Assembly (NCBI RefSeq): GCF_011758805.1 | Contig: NZ_JAANOW010000001.1 | Span: 2,790,001-2,854,000, forward strand | Origin: Mycolicibacterium fluoranthenivorans | GTDB taxonomy: Bacteria > Actinomycetota > Actinomycetes > Mycobacteriales > Mycobacteriaceae | Direction: 5' to 3' | DNA: 64,000 bases | Part shown: piece by piece, positions 56,454-64,000 of the stretch | How positions within the stretch are numbered: position 1 is the stretch's first letter | Layout of the letters: the number at the start of each line of letters is the position of its first letter | Translations under genes and position numbers: made by a program | The notes under the pieces: model-generated | The model's input: only the letters and a program-made list of their open reading frames with translations | Databases searched by the model: none | What the model was told of the DNA's origin: nothing

Positions 56454-56511
56454 ACTCGGCACCGAGTCTGCCAGGCGTAACTGAGTGCGCGTGGCGCGAC
56501 CCGCGGTCGCG
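56454..56511. promoter_or_regulatory. Two inverted repeats between ppiB and the MBL-hydrolase gene
   Basis: ACTCGG-CA-CCGAGT (56454-56467) and CGCGACC-CGC-GGTCGCG (56495-56511) are perfect inverted repeats in the 111-bp divergent gap. They may be operators or RNA stems. The second ends 14 nt before the GAAAAT -10-like box of the MBL gene. Confidence 0.4.
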
Positions 56512-56536
56512 TAACCCCGCATGGGAAAATGGGGGC

Positions 56537-57250
56537 GTGTTCATCACCGGGTTCCCGACCGGAGCGCTGGCGTGCAATTGCTACGTCATCGCTCCGCACG
56601 AGGGCGCCGATGCGGTGATCATCGACCCCGGACAGCGGGCGTCGCGGCCTTTGCAGCAGATTCTGGACCGGCACCGGCTGACCCCGGCGGCGGTGCTGCT
56701 CACCCACGGCCACCTCGATCACATGTGGTCGGCGCAGAAGGTGGCCGACACCTACGGTTGCCCGGTCTACATCCATCCGGACGACCGCGCGATGCTCACC
56801 GATCCGATCATGGATCTGGGCGTAGCGGGGAAGGCGCAATCGCTGCTGCTGGGCGTCGGCAAGCGAGCGGTGGCCGCGTTCTTCACCGAGCCCCGGCAGG
56901 TCGTCGAACTCACCGGCGACGGCGAGCTGCTGGATCTCGGTGGTATCCCGGTCACCGTGGACCACACCCCGGGGCACACCCCGGGATCGGTCGTCTTCCG
57001 TGTCGGCGCCCACGAGCGCAGCGACGGGGGGATCAGCCCGGCCAGTGCCTTCACCGGTGACACTCTGTTCAAAGGTGCGATCGGCCGTAGCGACCTGCTC
57101 GGCAGCAGCGGACGTCAACTGCTCACCTCGATCGTGACAAAACTGTTGGTGCTCGACGATGACACCGTGGTACTACCGGGACACGGTGAGAAGTCCACGA
57201 TCGGGCTCGAGCGCCGCACCAACCCGTTCCTCGAAGGTTTGCGATTGTGA
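56537..57250 (+). CDS. MBL-fold metallo-hydrolase, glyoxalase II-like
   Basis: A 237-residue metallo-beta-lactamase-fold enzyme with THGHLDHMW (His57, His59, Asp61, His62), HTPGHTPGS, FTGDTLF and VLPGHGEKS supplying the two-metal ligand set. It is the orthologue of Rv2581c, annotated as a glyoxalase II-type hydroxyacylglutathione hydrolase; mycobacteria use mycothiol, so the physiological thioester probably differs. GTG 56537 follows GAAAAT at 6-nt spacing. The stop lies in the first of three 13-bp repeats before hisS. Confidence 0.88.
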   Translation: MFITGFPTGALACNCYVIAPHEGADAVIIDPGQRASRPLQQILDRHRLTPAAVLLTHGHLDHMWSAQKVADTYGCPVYIHPDDRAMLTDPIMDLGVAGKAQSLLLGVGKRAVAAFFTEPRQVVELTGDGELLDLGGIPVTVDHTPGHTPGSVVFRVGAHERSDGGISPASAFTGDTLFKGAIGRSDLLGSSGRQLLTSIVTKLLVLDDDTVVLPGHGEKSTIGLERRTNPFLEGLRL

Positions 57251-57285
57251 CTGATTACTGTGGCTGACTACTGTGGCTGACTTCA
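57247..57285 (+). repeat. hisS: Triplicated 13-bp unit carrying the hisS start codon
   Basis: The copies are GTGACTGATTACT (57247-57259), GTGGCTGACTACT (57260-57272) and GTGGCTGACTTCA (57273-57285). All three begin with GTG. The first two open 6-codon frames (MTDYCG and MADYCG) ending at TGA, because 13 bp is not a multiple of three; only the third opens into HisS. The first copy also makes the GTGA overlap with the upstream gene's stop. Confidence 0.85.
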
Positions 57286-58532
57286 AAGCGCCCAAGGGCG
57301 TACCGGACTACCTGCCTCCCGACTCCGCGCAGTTCGTGGCGGTGCGTGACGGCCTGCTCGGGGCTGCCCGGCGGGCCGGGTACGGCGATATCGAGTTGCC
57401 GATCTTCGAGGACACCGCGTTGTTCGCCCGCGGCGTCGGCGAGTCCACCGATGTGGTGAGCAAGGAGATGTACACCTTCGCCGACCGCGGAGAGCGTTCG
57501 GTGACCCTGCGTCCCGAGGGCACCGCCGGGGTCATGCGGGCGGTCATCGAACACGGTCTGGATCGTGGCCAGTTACCCGTCAAGCTCTGTTACGCCGGAC
57601 CGTTCTTCCGCTACGAGCGTCCGCAGGCCGGCCGCTACCGGCAGTTGCAGCAGGTGGGTGTCGAGGCCATCGGTGTGGACGATCCCGCCCTGGACGCCGA
57701 GGTGATCGCCATCGCCGACGGCGGCTTCCGGTCGCTCGGACTCGAGGGGTTCCGCCTCGAGATCACCTCGCTGGGCGATGACAGCTGCCGTCCGCAGTAC
57801 CGGGAGTTGCTGCAGGAGTTCCTGTTCCGGCTCGACCTCGACGAAGAGACCCGCCGCCGCGCGGAGATCAACCCGTTGCGCGTGCTCGACGACAAGCGCC
57901 CGGCGGTGCGCGAGATGACCGCCGGCGCGCCGCTGATGCTCGATCACCTCTCCGATGTCGCCAAGGCGCATTTCGAGACGGTGCTGGGGCATCTGGACGC
58001 CCTCGGCGTGCCCTATGTGGTCAACCCGCGGATGGTGCGCGGGCTGGACTACTACACCAAGACGACGTTCGAGTTCGTGCACGACGGTCTGGGTGCCCAG
58101 TCCGGTATCGGTGGTGGCGGCCGCTACGACGGGCTGATGCGTCAGCTCGGTGGCCAGGACTTGTCCGGAATCGGGTTCGGCCTCGGGGTGGATCGCACCA
58201 TGCTGGCGCTGAAGGCGGAAGGCAAGTCAGTCGGTGCGGTGGGACGCGTCGATGTCTACGGTGTCCCGCTCGGTGAGACGGCCAAACTGGAACTGGCCAA
58301 GATCGCGGCGGCGCTGCGGAACGCGGGGGCGCGCGTCGACCTGGCCTACGGTGACCGCAGCCTCAAGGGCGCGATGAAGGGCGCCGACCGCTCCGGGGCG
58401 CGCCTCGCCCTGGTGGCCGGCGACCGCGATATCGAGGCCGGCACCATCGGTGTGAAGGATCTCTCCAACGGTGAGCAGACCGATATCGCCGCCGGTGACG
58501 TGGTGGCCGAGGTGCTGTCCCGGTTGGCCTAG
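57273..58532 (+). CDS. hisS: Histidyl-tRNA synthetase
   Basis: A 419-residue class II synthetase. Motif 2 region [15 protein letters not shown], the ATP/histidine segments [18 protein letters not shown] and [17 protein letters not shown], and motif 3 [15 protein letters not shown] are present, followed by the anticodon-binding domain ([20 protein letters not shown]). The start is GTG 57273, the third copy of a 13-bp repeat, with no good Shine-Dalgarno. Translation may depend on coupling to the MBL gene. Confidence 0.96.
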   Translation: MADFKAPKGVPDYLPPDSAQFVAVRDGLLGAARRAGYGDIELPIFEDTALFARGVGESTDVVSKEMYTFADRGERSVTLRPEGTAGVMRAVIEHGLDRGQLPVKLCYAGPFFRYERPQAGRYRQLQQVGVEAIGVDDPALDAEVIAIADGGFRSLGLEGFRLEITSLGDDSCRPQYRELLQEFLFRLDLDEETRRRAEINPLRVLDDKRPAVREMTAGAPLMLDHLSDVAKAHFETVLGHLDALGVPYVVNPRMVRGLDYYTKTTFEFVHDGLGAQSGIGGGGRYDGLMRQLGGQDLSGIGFGLGVDRTMLALKAEGKSVGAVGRVDVYGVPLGETAKLELAKIAAALRNAGARVDLAYGDRSLKGAMKGADRSGARLALVAGDRDIEAGTIGVKDLSNGEQTDIAAGDVVAEVLSRLA

Positions 58533-58541
58533 GTGTGAGCG

Positions 58542-59078
58542 CTAGGGGCCGAACACCGTCGCGGTGAGCACGCGGTCCAGGTTGCCGACGCTGCCGCCGA
58601 ACGGGTTGCCGCGCTTGAGAATCCGCGTTCCCGTAGGGGTGACCGCCACCAGCATCGCCGAGCTGGAGGTGAGTTGTGCCCGGCACTCGAACCGCACCTG
58701 GTCCAACGGTGCCACCGGCCGGCCCGCGCCGTCGCGGTAGACGCGGCGGGCCCGGTCGAACACCGCGACCGGGGTGAAGTCGCTGACCGGGGCCCGTCTG
58801 CGTCTGCGGATCGCCCCGGCGGTGCCGAGTGCTCCCACCCCGGCGGCCAGGCCCACGATCAGCAGCACTGCGCTGACGGCGAGGGGGACCTCCGCGGTGA
58901 ACAGTGCGATCACCCCGAAGCCGCCACACACCAGGGTCAGGATCGCCAGGACGAACGTCGCGATCTGCCACCCGCCGCCACCGCGGTCGATCACCAGGAT
59001 GTCCGGTCCGCTCTGCGCGATCACCAGACCGCCCCGGTCGGCCAGGATGTGCGGCTGCGATGGTGCGCTCACCTCCAC
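58542..59078 (-). CDS. Mycobacterial membrane protein of unknown function
   Basis: A 178-residue protein with two transmembrane helices (about residues 40-62 and 66-88), an RRRRR cytoplasmic signal and a C-terminal soluble domain (VFDRARRVYRDGAGRPVAPL, then FECRAQLTSSSAMLVAVTPT). The N-terminal SQPHILADRGGLVIAQSGPD looks like a small soluble strand region. No family was recognised. The start is GTG 59078, divergent from dtd over 16 bp. It converges with hisS. Confidence 0.7.
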   Translation of the reverse strand: MEVSAPSQPHILADRGGLVIAQSGPDILVIDRGGGGWQIATFVLAILTLVCGGFGVIALFTAEVPLAVSAVLLIVGLAAGVGALGTAGAIRRRRRAPVSDFTPVAVFDRARRVYRDGAGRPVAPLDQVRFECRAQLTSSSAMLVAVTPTGTRILKRGNPFGGSVGNLDRVLTATVFGP

Positions 59079-59082
59079 ACCA

Positions 59083-59088
59083 TAAGGT
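59083..59088 (+). promoter_or_regulatory. -10 box for leaderless dtd transcript
   Basis: TAAGGT fits TANNNT and lies exactly 6 nt before ATG 59095. The 16-bp gap leaves no room for a normal leader. Confidence 0.5.
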
Positions 59089-59094
59089 CAGGGC

Positions 59095-59526
59095 ATGCGA
59101 GTTCTGGTGCAGCTGGTGACGTCGGCCCGCGTGGTGGTCGACGGCGAGATCGTCGGACGGATCGACCCGGAGGGGCAGGGACTGCTGGCACTGGTCGGCA
59201 TCACGCATACCGATGACGCCGCACTCGCCGCGAAGATGGCCGAAAAGCTGTGGCGACTAAGGATTCTCGATGGGGAACAGGCAGCCGCCGACGTCGCCGC
59301 CCCGATCCTGGTCGTCAGCCAGTTCACCCTGTACGCCAACACCGTGAAGGGGCGCCGGCCGTCCTGGAACGCCGCGGCACCCCGGCCCGTCGCAGAACCG
59401 CTGATCCACGCGTTCGCGGATGCGCTGCGGGGCCTGGGCGCCGAGGTGAGCACCGGAGTGTTCGGTGCGGATATGGCGGTCGAGTTGGTCAACGACGGTC
59501 CGGTGACGGTACTGCTGGAGTTGTAG
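59095..59526 (+). CDS. dtd: D-aminoacyl-tRNA deacylase
   Basis: A 143-residue enzyme removing D-amino acids from mischarged tRNA. The signature [32 protein letters not shown] and the cross-subunit NDGPVT motif are present. The length is typical. It starts at ATG 59095 from a leaderless promoter and converges with urtE. Confidence 0.93.
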   Translation: MRVLVQLVTSARVVVDGEIVGRIDPEGQGLLALVGITHTDDAALAAKMAEKLWRLRILDGEQAAADVAAPILVVSQFTLYANTVKGRRPSWNAAAPRPVAEPLIHAFADALRGLGAEVSTGVFGADMAVELVNDGPVTVLLEL

Positions 59527-59536
59527 CCCCGCGGGT

Positions 59537-59586
59537 CACGACGGCGGTGCCGTCAGATGGCCACGACGGCGGTGCCGTCAAATGGC
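59537..59586. repeat. urtE: 25-bp tandem duplication with twin hairpins at the urtE 3' end
   Basis: Copies 59537-59561 and 59562-59586 differ at one base. Each contains GACGGC-GGT-GCCGTC, a perfect 6-3-6 hairpin (59540-59554 and 59565-59579). The second hairpin overlaps the urtE stop codon. They lie between the convergent dtd and urtE genes and may together terminate both transcripts, although no T-run is present. Confidence 0.75.
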
Positions 59587-60270
59587 CATCGCGGCGCGGA
59601 CCTCTGCTTCGGAGGCCGAGCCACCGGTGCCCGACGAGGTGACCCGCCCGGACTCCAGGATGTAGTACCGCTGTGCGGATTCCAGCGCGAACCCGATGTG
59701 CTGCTCGACCAGCAGCACGCCGAGGTCACCGCGCGCGGTGAGTGCGGTGATCGCGGCTTCGATCTCGGCCACCACCGAGGGCTGGATGCCTTCGGTGGGC
59801 TCGTCGAGAATCAGGCACTTGGGGCCGGTGATCAGCGCGCGCGCGATGGCCAGCTGCTGACGCTGCCCGCCGGAGAGCAGTCCGGCCCGCCGGGTGAGCA
59901 GCTCCTTGAGCGCGGGAAACAGATCGAGCTGCTCATCGATGAGTGCCTTACCGTTCTTCCGGCCGTCGGCCACCACCTGCAGGTTCTCCGCGGTGGTGAG
60001 CTGGCCGAAGGACTGCTGGCCCTGCGGCACATAGGCCAGGCCTTTGGCGACGCGGGCACTGGGCCTCAGTTTGGTGATATCGGCGCCGTCGAAGCGCACC
60101 TTGCCCGCCGTGCATTTCAGCAGTCCGACCGCGGCCCGCAACAGGGTGGTCTTTCCCGCGCCGTTGTGCCCCATCACCGCGGCCACCCCGGCCGACGGCA
60201 CCTCGATGCTGACCCCGTGGATGACCTCGGAACGGCCGTAACCGCTGTGTACGTCGATCAATTCGAGCAT
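59578..60270 (-). CDS. urtE: Urea ABC transporter ATP-binding protein UrtE
   Basis: A 230-residue ABC ATPase with Walker A GHNGAGKTT, signature LLSGGQRQQLAIARAL and Walker B CLILDEPTEGIQPS, the UrtE/LivF type. It forms the ATPase pair with UrtD in the urea importer. ATG 60270 overlaps the urtD stop as ATGA. Its 3' end lies in a 25-bp tandem duplication that places a second MAI-TGA-like end just beyond its stop. Confidence 0.93.
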   Translation of the reverse strand: MLELIDVHSGYGRSEVIHGVSIEVPSAGVAAVMGHNGAGKTTLLRAAVGLLKCTAGKVRFDGADITKLRPSARVAKGLAYVPQGQQSFGQLTTAENLQVVADGRKNGKALIDEQLDLFPALKELLTRRAGLLSGGQRQQLAIARALITGPKCLILDEPTEGIQPSVVAEIEAAITALTARGDLGVLLVEQHIGFALESAQRYYILESGRVTSSGTGGSASEAEVRAAMAI

Positions 60271-61073
60271 CAGGCCTCCTCTTCGGAGAGGCCGGCCGCG
60301 GCGGTGCCGAGATAGACCTCCTGCACCTTCGGATTGGCCTGCACCTCGGCGACCGAGCCTTCGGCGATCACCTGGCCGCGGGCCAGCACGGTCACCGACG
60401 TGGCGAAGGCACGCATGAAATCCATATCGTGTTCGACGACCACCACGGTGCGTTCACTGCCGATGCGGCGCAAGAGATTTCCGGTCTCTTCCCGTTCCTC
60501 ATGGCTCATGCCCGCCACCGGCTCGTCGAGCAACAGCACATCGGCGTTCTGCACCAGCAGCATGCCGATCTCCAGCCACTGTTTCTGCCCGTGTGCCAGC
60601 ACCCCGGCCGGCTTGTCGGCCAGGGCCGTCAGGCCCGTCGTCTCCAGGGCCTCCTCGATCGAGGGCAGGATGCCCGACCGGCGCCGCAGCAACGTCCACG
60701 GAGACCGGCCCGCCCCGGCGGCGATATCGAGGTTCTGCAGCACGGTGAGCTGCTCGAAGACCGTGGCGGTCTGGAACGTGCGGCCCACCCCGAGTCGGGC
60801 GATCTGATGGACCTTGCGGCCCAGCAGTTCCTTCCCGGACTTGCTGACCGAACCGGTGGCGGCGACGAGACCGGTGATGGCATCGATCACCGTGGTCTTG
60901 CCGGCGCCGTTGGGCCCGATCAGGAAACGCAGGTCACCCTGGAACAGGGTCAGGTCGACATCGCTGACGGCTTTGAATCCGTCGAAATCGACGGTCAGGC
61001 CCCGTACCTCAAGGTATTGCGTGCCCATGCCCACGTTGCCGCCGGCCGCCGGCTCGGCCTTGGTGTCGGTCAT
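60270..61073 (-). CDS. urtD: Urea ABC transporter ATP-binding protein UrtD
   Basis: A 267-residue ABC ATPase of the UrtD/LivG type. Walker A is GPNGAGKTT, the signature region reads AHGQKQWLEIGMLL (typical of UrtD), and Walker B is VLLLDEPVAGMSHEE. ATG 61073 overlaps the urtC stop, and its stop overlaps the urtE ATG, so the genes are translationally coupled. An N-terminal TKAEPAAGGNVGMGTQ tail precedes the core. Confidence 0.93.
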   Translation of the reverse strand: MTDTKAEPAAGGNVGMGTQYLEVRGLTVDFDGFKAVSDVDLTLFQGDLRFLIGPNGAGKTTVIDAITGLVAATGSVSKSGKELLGRKVHQIARLGVGRTFQTATVFEQLTVLQNLDIAAGAGRSPWTLLRRRSGILPSIEEALETTGLTALADKPAGVLAHGQKQWLEIGMLLVQNADVLLLDEPVAGMSHEEREETGNLLRRIGSERTVVVVEHDMDFMRAFATSVTVLARGQVIAEGSVAEVQANPKVQEVYLGTAAAGLSEEEA

Positions 61074-62167
61074 GTGGCGGCACCCACCTTCTCGGGTTCT
61101 GGATCCGGGGTGGGATCGGGTGTCGGTGCGGCGCGCCGGCGCTTGAGGAACACCCCGAGCCCCGCCAGACCGGCCGGGAAGAATCCGACCACGACGATGA
61201 ACAGGAGTCCCTGCGCGTAGGTCCAGGCCGACGGAAACTGTTCGGAGAACGCGGTTTGCGCCCATGCGACGCCGACGGCGCCGAGTACCGGGCCCAACAG
61301 TGTGGTGCGTCCGCCGATCGCGACACCGATCAGGAACGCGATGGAGGGCACGATGCCGACCTGCGCCGGGGTGATGAATCCGATGATCGGTGCGAAGAGG
61401 GCGCCGGCGATGCTGGCGAACAGTGCCGCCGCGGTGTACGCCACCACTTTGATATTGGCGGGGTCATAGCCCAGGAACCGGACCCGCTCCTCGCCGTCGC
61501 GGACCGCGACCAGCAGTTCGCCGTAGCGGCTCTGCATCAGCTGGCGTACCACGGCGACGACGATGAGCAGCACCGCCGCGGCGATGAAGTACAGCATTTG
61601 CCGGTTCACCGGATCGGACAGCCGGAAGCCGAAGAAGGTCCGGAAGCCGTTGAGTCCGTTGCTACCCCCGAGGGTGGCCTGTCCGACGAGCAGGATCGCC
61701 AGGGCGGCGGCCAGGGCCTGCGAGAGGATCGCGAAGTAGGCACCCTTGACTCGGCGCTTGAACACGCCCAGACCCAGCAGCGCGGCGATGCCCGCGGGCA
61801 CGATGAGGATCGCCAGCATCGTGAATGCGGGGGAGGCGAACGGTTCCCAATAGGCGGGCAGTTTGGGGATACCGGCGATCTGCATGAAGTCCGGCACCGT
61901 CTGCTTGCGGATCTCGGCGTCGGCGATCTTCAGATGCATACCCATCATGTAGGCGCCGAGGCCGAAGAAGACACCCTGGCCCAGGGTGAGCATTCCGCCA
62001 CGGCCCCAAGCCAATCCGATACCCGCGGCGACGATCGCGTAGCACAGGTACTGGCCGAGCAGACCCAACCGGAAGCTCGACAGCACCGCCGGTGCGACGC
62101 CGAACAGCAGTACCGCGGCCACGGCGAACCCGGCCCAGGTCTGCCAGCGGCCCACGAGTGTCCTCAT
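61070..62167 (-). CDS. urtC: Urea ABC transporter permease UrtC
   Basis: A 365-residue permease of the LivM type with about ten helices. Conserved blocks are GGMLTLGQGVFFGLGAYMMG, LVAVRDGEERVRFLGYDPAN and APIIGFITPAQVGIVPSIAF. The C-terminal tail is Pro/Asp-rich (TPDPTPDPEPE). ATG 62167 overlaps the urtB stop as ATGA. Confidence 0.93.
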   Translation of the reverse strand: MRTLVGRWQTWAGFAVAAVLLFGVAPAVLSSFRLGLLGQYLCYAIVAAGIGLAWGRGGMLTLGQGVFFGLGAYMMGMHLKIADAEIRKQTVPDFMQIAGIPKLPAYWEPFASPAFTMLAILIVPAGIAALLGLGVFKRRVKGAYFAILSQALAAALAILLVGQATLGGSNGLNGFRTFFGFRLSDPVNRQMLYFIAAAVLLIVVAVVRQLMQSRYGELLVAVRDGEERVRFLGYDPANIKVVAYTAAALFASIAGALFAPIIGFITPAQVGIVPSIAFLIGVAIGGRTTLLGPVLGAVGVAWAQTAFSEQFPSAWTYAQGLLFIVVVGFFPAGLAGLGVFLKRRRAAPTPDPTPDPEPEKVGAAT

Positions 62168-63048
62168 ACGAGACTCCTTGTCCGCACGGTGAACAGGCCC
62201 TGGGGCCTGGCCTGCAGGAAGATCACGATCACCACGAACACGATGACCTTCGCCAGTGACGCGGTGGTGCTGTACTCGATGAACGAATTCAGCAGGCCGA
62301 GGCTGAAGGCCGCGATGACGGTGCCCTTGATCTGGCCGAGTCCGCCGACGACCACCACCAGGAACGCATCGATCAGGTAGCTCTGCCCGGTGGTGGGACT
62401 GGTGGAGCCGATCAGTGTCAGTGCCACCCCGGCCACCCCGGCCAGGCCGGAGCCGATGAAGAAGGTGGTGATATCGGTTCTGCGCGAGGAGATTCCACTG
62501 GTCTCGGCGAGGTCGCGGTTCTGCACGACGGCGCGGATCCGCCGTCCCATCGGGCTGGCCTTGAGCACCACGGCCAGCACCGTCACCCACAGGACGGCCA
62601 GCACCAGGATGAAGAGCCGGGTTTTGGGCACCACGGCGCCGAGGATCTCGACGCCGCCGGACAGCCAGGTGGGTGCGCCGACGTTGACCGCGGGTGCACC
62701 GAAGAGGTCACGGGCCACCTGCTGCAGGATCAGGCCCACCCCGAAGGTCACCAACAAGGTGTCCAGCGGACGGTGATACATCCGCTGGATCAGTGTGGTC
62801 TCCAACAGAACTCCGAGCAGGCCGCCGACGACGAACCCGACCAAGAGTGAGATGAGCAGTGAGGCACCGGCATTGGATACCAGTTGCTGCACCAGGTAGG
62901 CGGTGTAGCAGCCGGCCATGATGAATTCGCCGTGCGCCATATTGATGACGCCCATCTGCCCGAAGGTGAGTGACAGGCCCAGTGCAGCCAGCAACAGGAT
63001 CGAGCCGAGGCTCAATCCCGTTGCCAGCTGTCCGATCAGGACATCCAC
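62164..63048 (-). CDS. urtB: Urea ABC transporter permease UrtB
   Basis: A 294-residue permease of the LivH type with about eight helices. Typical segments are NMAHGEFIMAGCYTAYLVQQ, MGRRIRAVVQNRDLAETSGI and LIDAFLVVVVGGLGQIKGTV. GTG 63048 is the likely start, 37 nt after urtA. The stop overlaps urtC. Confidence 0.93.
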   Translation of the reverse strand: MDVLIGQLATGLSLGSILLLAALGLSLTFGQMGVINMAHGEFIMAGCYTAYLVQQLVSNAGASLLISLLVGFVVGGLLGVLLETTLIQRMYHRPLDTLLVTFGVGLILQQVARDLFGAPAVNVGAPTWLSGGVEILGAVVPKTRLFILVLAVLWVTVLAVVLKASPMGRRIRAVVQNRDLAETSGISSRRTDITTFFIGSGLAGVAGVALTLIGSTSPTTGQSYLIDAFLVVVVGGLGQIKGTVIAAFSLGLLNSFIEYSTTASLAKVIVFVVIVIFLQARPQGLFTVRTRSLV

Positions 63049-63085
63049 GGTTGTTAGTTCCCCGTCGCTTTCGTTCGCCCCGGTG

Positions 63086-64000
63086 CTATCCGGACAGACC
63101 GGCAGCCCACGGGTAGGACTTGAGGTAAGGATCCGGCACGATCGGACCCTTCGACTCCCAGATGGTGTAGATCAGGCCGTCGGGGTGGATCTCGCCGATC
63201 CGGGCGGTCTTGGTGATGTGGTGGTTCTCGCCGTCGATGGTGACCAGCCCTTCGGGCGCGTCGAAGGTCACGCCACCCGCATTGTCCTGAATCGCCTTGG
63301 TGTCGAAGGCCTTCGCCTTCTCCACCGTGTTCTTCCACAGATACACCGAGACGTAGGCCGCCTCCATCGGGTCTGACGTCGGCTTGTTCTCGCCGTAGGC
63401 CTTCTTGTAGGCCGCGACGAACGCCTTGTTCACCGGGGTGTCGATGGTCTGGTAGTAGTTCCAGGCCGTGAGCTGTCCCTCGATGTTCTTGGCCCCGATC
63501 CCGGTGACCTCTTCCTCGGCGATGGACACCGACACCACGGGCATCTTCTGCGGGGTCAGTCCGGCGTTGGTGTACTCCTTGAAGAACGCCACGTTGGAGT
63601 CACCGTTGAGGGTGTTGAACACCGCACCGGCATTCGACGCCCGCACCTTGTTGACGATCGTGGAGAAGTCCGTCGAGCCCAAGGGGGTGTAGTCCTCGCC
63701 CTTGATCTCGATCCCGTTGGCGCCGGCATAGGCCTTGATGATCCGGTTGGCGGTCTGCGGGAAGACGTAGTCGCTGCCCACCAGGTAGAGCGACTTGACG
63801 CCCTTCTCCTTGAGGTAGTCCAGCGCCGGGACGATCTGCTGATTGGTGGTGGCGCCCGTGTAGAAGATGTTCTTGCTGGATTCCAGGCCCTCGTACTGCA
63901 CCGGGTAGTACAGCAGCGAGTTGTTGCTCTCGAAGACCGGCAGCATGGCCTTGCGGCTCGACGACGTCCAACCGCCGAAGACGGCCGCGACGCAGTCGTC
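63086..64000 (-). CDS. urtA: Urea ABC transporter substrate-binding protein UrtA (partial)
   Basis: The C-terminal 304 residues of the periplasmic-type urea-binding protein, continuing off the right edge. Segments [38 protein letters not shown] and [16 protein letters not shown] identify the UrtA family. The signal peptide and lipobox are outside the window. It is the first gene of urtABCDE, which is usually controlled by nitrogen status; the promoter is not visible here. Confidence 0.94.
   Translation of the reverse strand, partial: DDCVAAVFGGWTSSSRKAMLPVFESNNSLLYYPVQYEGLESSKNIFYTGATTNQQIVPALDYLKEKGVKSLYLVGSDYVFPQTANRIIKAYAGANGIEIKGEDYTPLGSTDFSTIVNKVRASNAGAVFNTLNGDSNVAFFKEYTNAGLTPQKMPVVSVSIAEEEVTGIGAKNIEGQLTAWNYYQTIDTPVNKAFVAAYKKAYGENKPTSDPMEAAYVSVYLWKNTVEKAKAFDTKAIQDNAGGVTFDAPEGLVTIDGENHHITKTARIGEIHPDGLIYTIWESKGPIVPDPYLKSYPWAAGLSG

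Overview
The window is one contiguous, GC-rich chromosomal segment from an actinobacterium of the Mycobacterium/Mycolicibacterium group. Two long blocks keep the gene order known from M. tuberculosis (Rv2614c to Rv2580c, inverted here): thrS - HIT/Ap4A phosphorylase - pgsA1 - patA - pimA - Nudix - pdxS - tesB - pdxT - yebC - ruvCAB, then gabT - yajC - secD - secF - lipoprotein - apt - rel - cyclophilins - MBL hydrolase - hisS. Phosphatidylinositol-mannoside genes, GTG/TTG starts, ATGA/GTGA coupled junctions and apparent leaderless promoters fit this assignment. Extra catabolic and transport genes (urea ABC transporter, flavin monooxygenase pair, phosphoketolase, isocitrate lyase 2) suggest a free-living, fast-growing species. 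That last point is inference.

Region by region. 1-6.6 kb is accessory catabolism: a partial isocitrate lyase 2, an adhA-type alcohol dehydrogenase preceded by a degenerate SDR remnant, an alpha/beta hydrolase, two adjacent luciferase-like flavin monooxygenases, an EEP-family phosphoesterase and a small membrane protein. 6.7-11.6 kb holds phosphoketolase and glycogen phosphorylase. 11.7-15.5 kb is an acyl-CoA catabolic group (APH/ACAD10-11-like kinase, two-subunit acyl-CoA dehydrogenase, crotonase) with a probable operator. 15.5-21 kb holds a small secreted Cys-repeat protein, a DUF1990 protein, a divergent GlxA-type regulator/HD hydrolase pair and lutABC. 21.1-31.1 kb is the tightly coupled thrS-PIM-pyridoxal block. 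31.1-35.5 kb holds a GT39-type membrane glycosyltransferase, a CocE-type hydrolase and its divergent TetR regulator with a clear palindromic operator. 35.5-39 kb is yebC and the SOS-controlled ruvCAB genes. 39-42.2 kb has two paralogous membrane GGDEF proteins around a small membrane protein. 42.3-58.5 kb is gabT, the Sec accessory genes, stringent-response and purine-salvage genes, tandem cyclophilins and hisS. 58.5-64 kb ends with dtd and the urtABCDE urea transporter, cut off inside urtA.

No rRNA, tRNA, CRISPR array, insertion sequence, prophage or replication origin was recognised. Nothing here is a plainly new multigene system. The most unusual points are a tandem triplication of the hisS start region, duplicated hairpins at the urtE 3' end, a 36-bp tandem duplication in patA, a LemA-like/Nudix fusion in the PIM operon, a kinase/acyl-CoA-dehydrogenase group that may degrade 4-hydroxy acids, the GGDEF pair, and a set of -10 boxes placed exactly for leaderless transcription.
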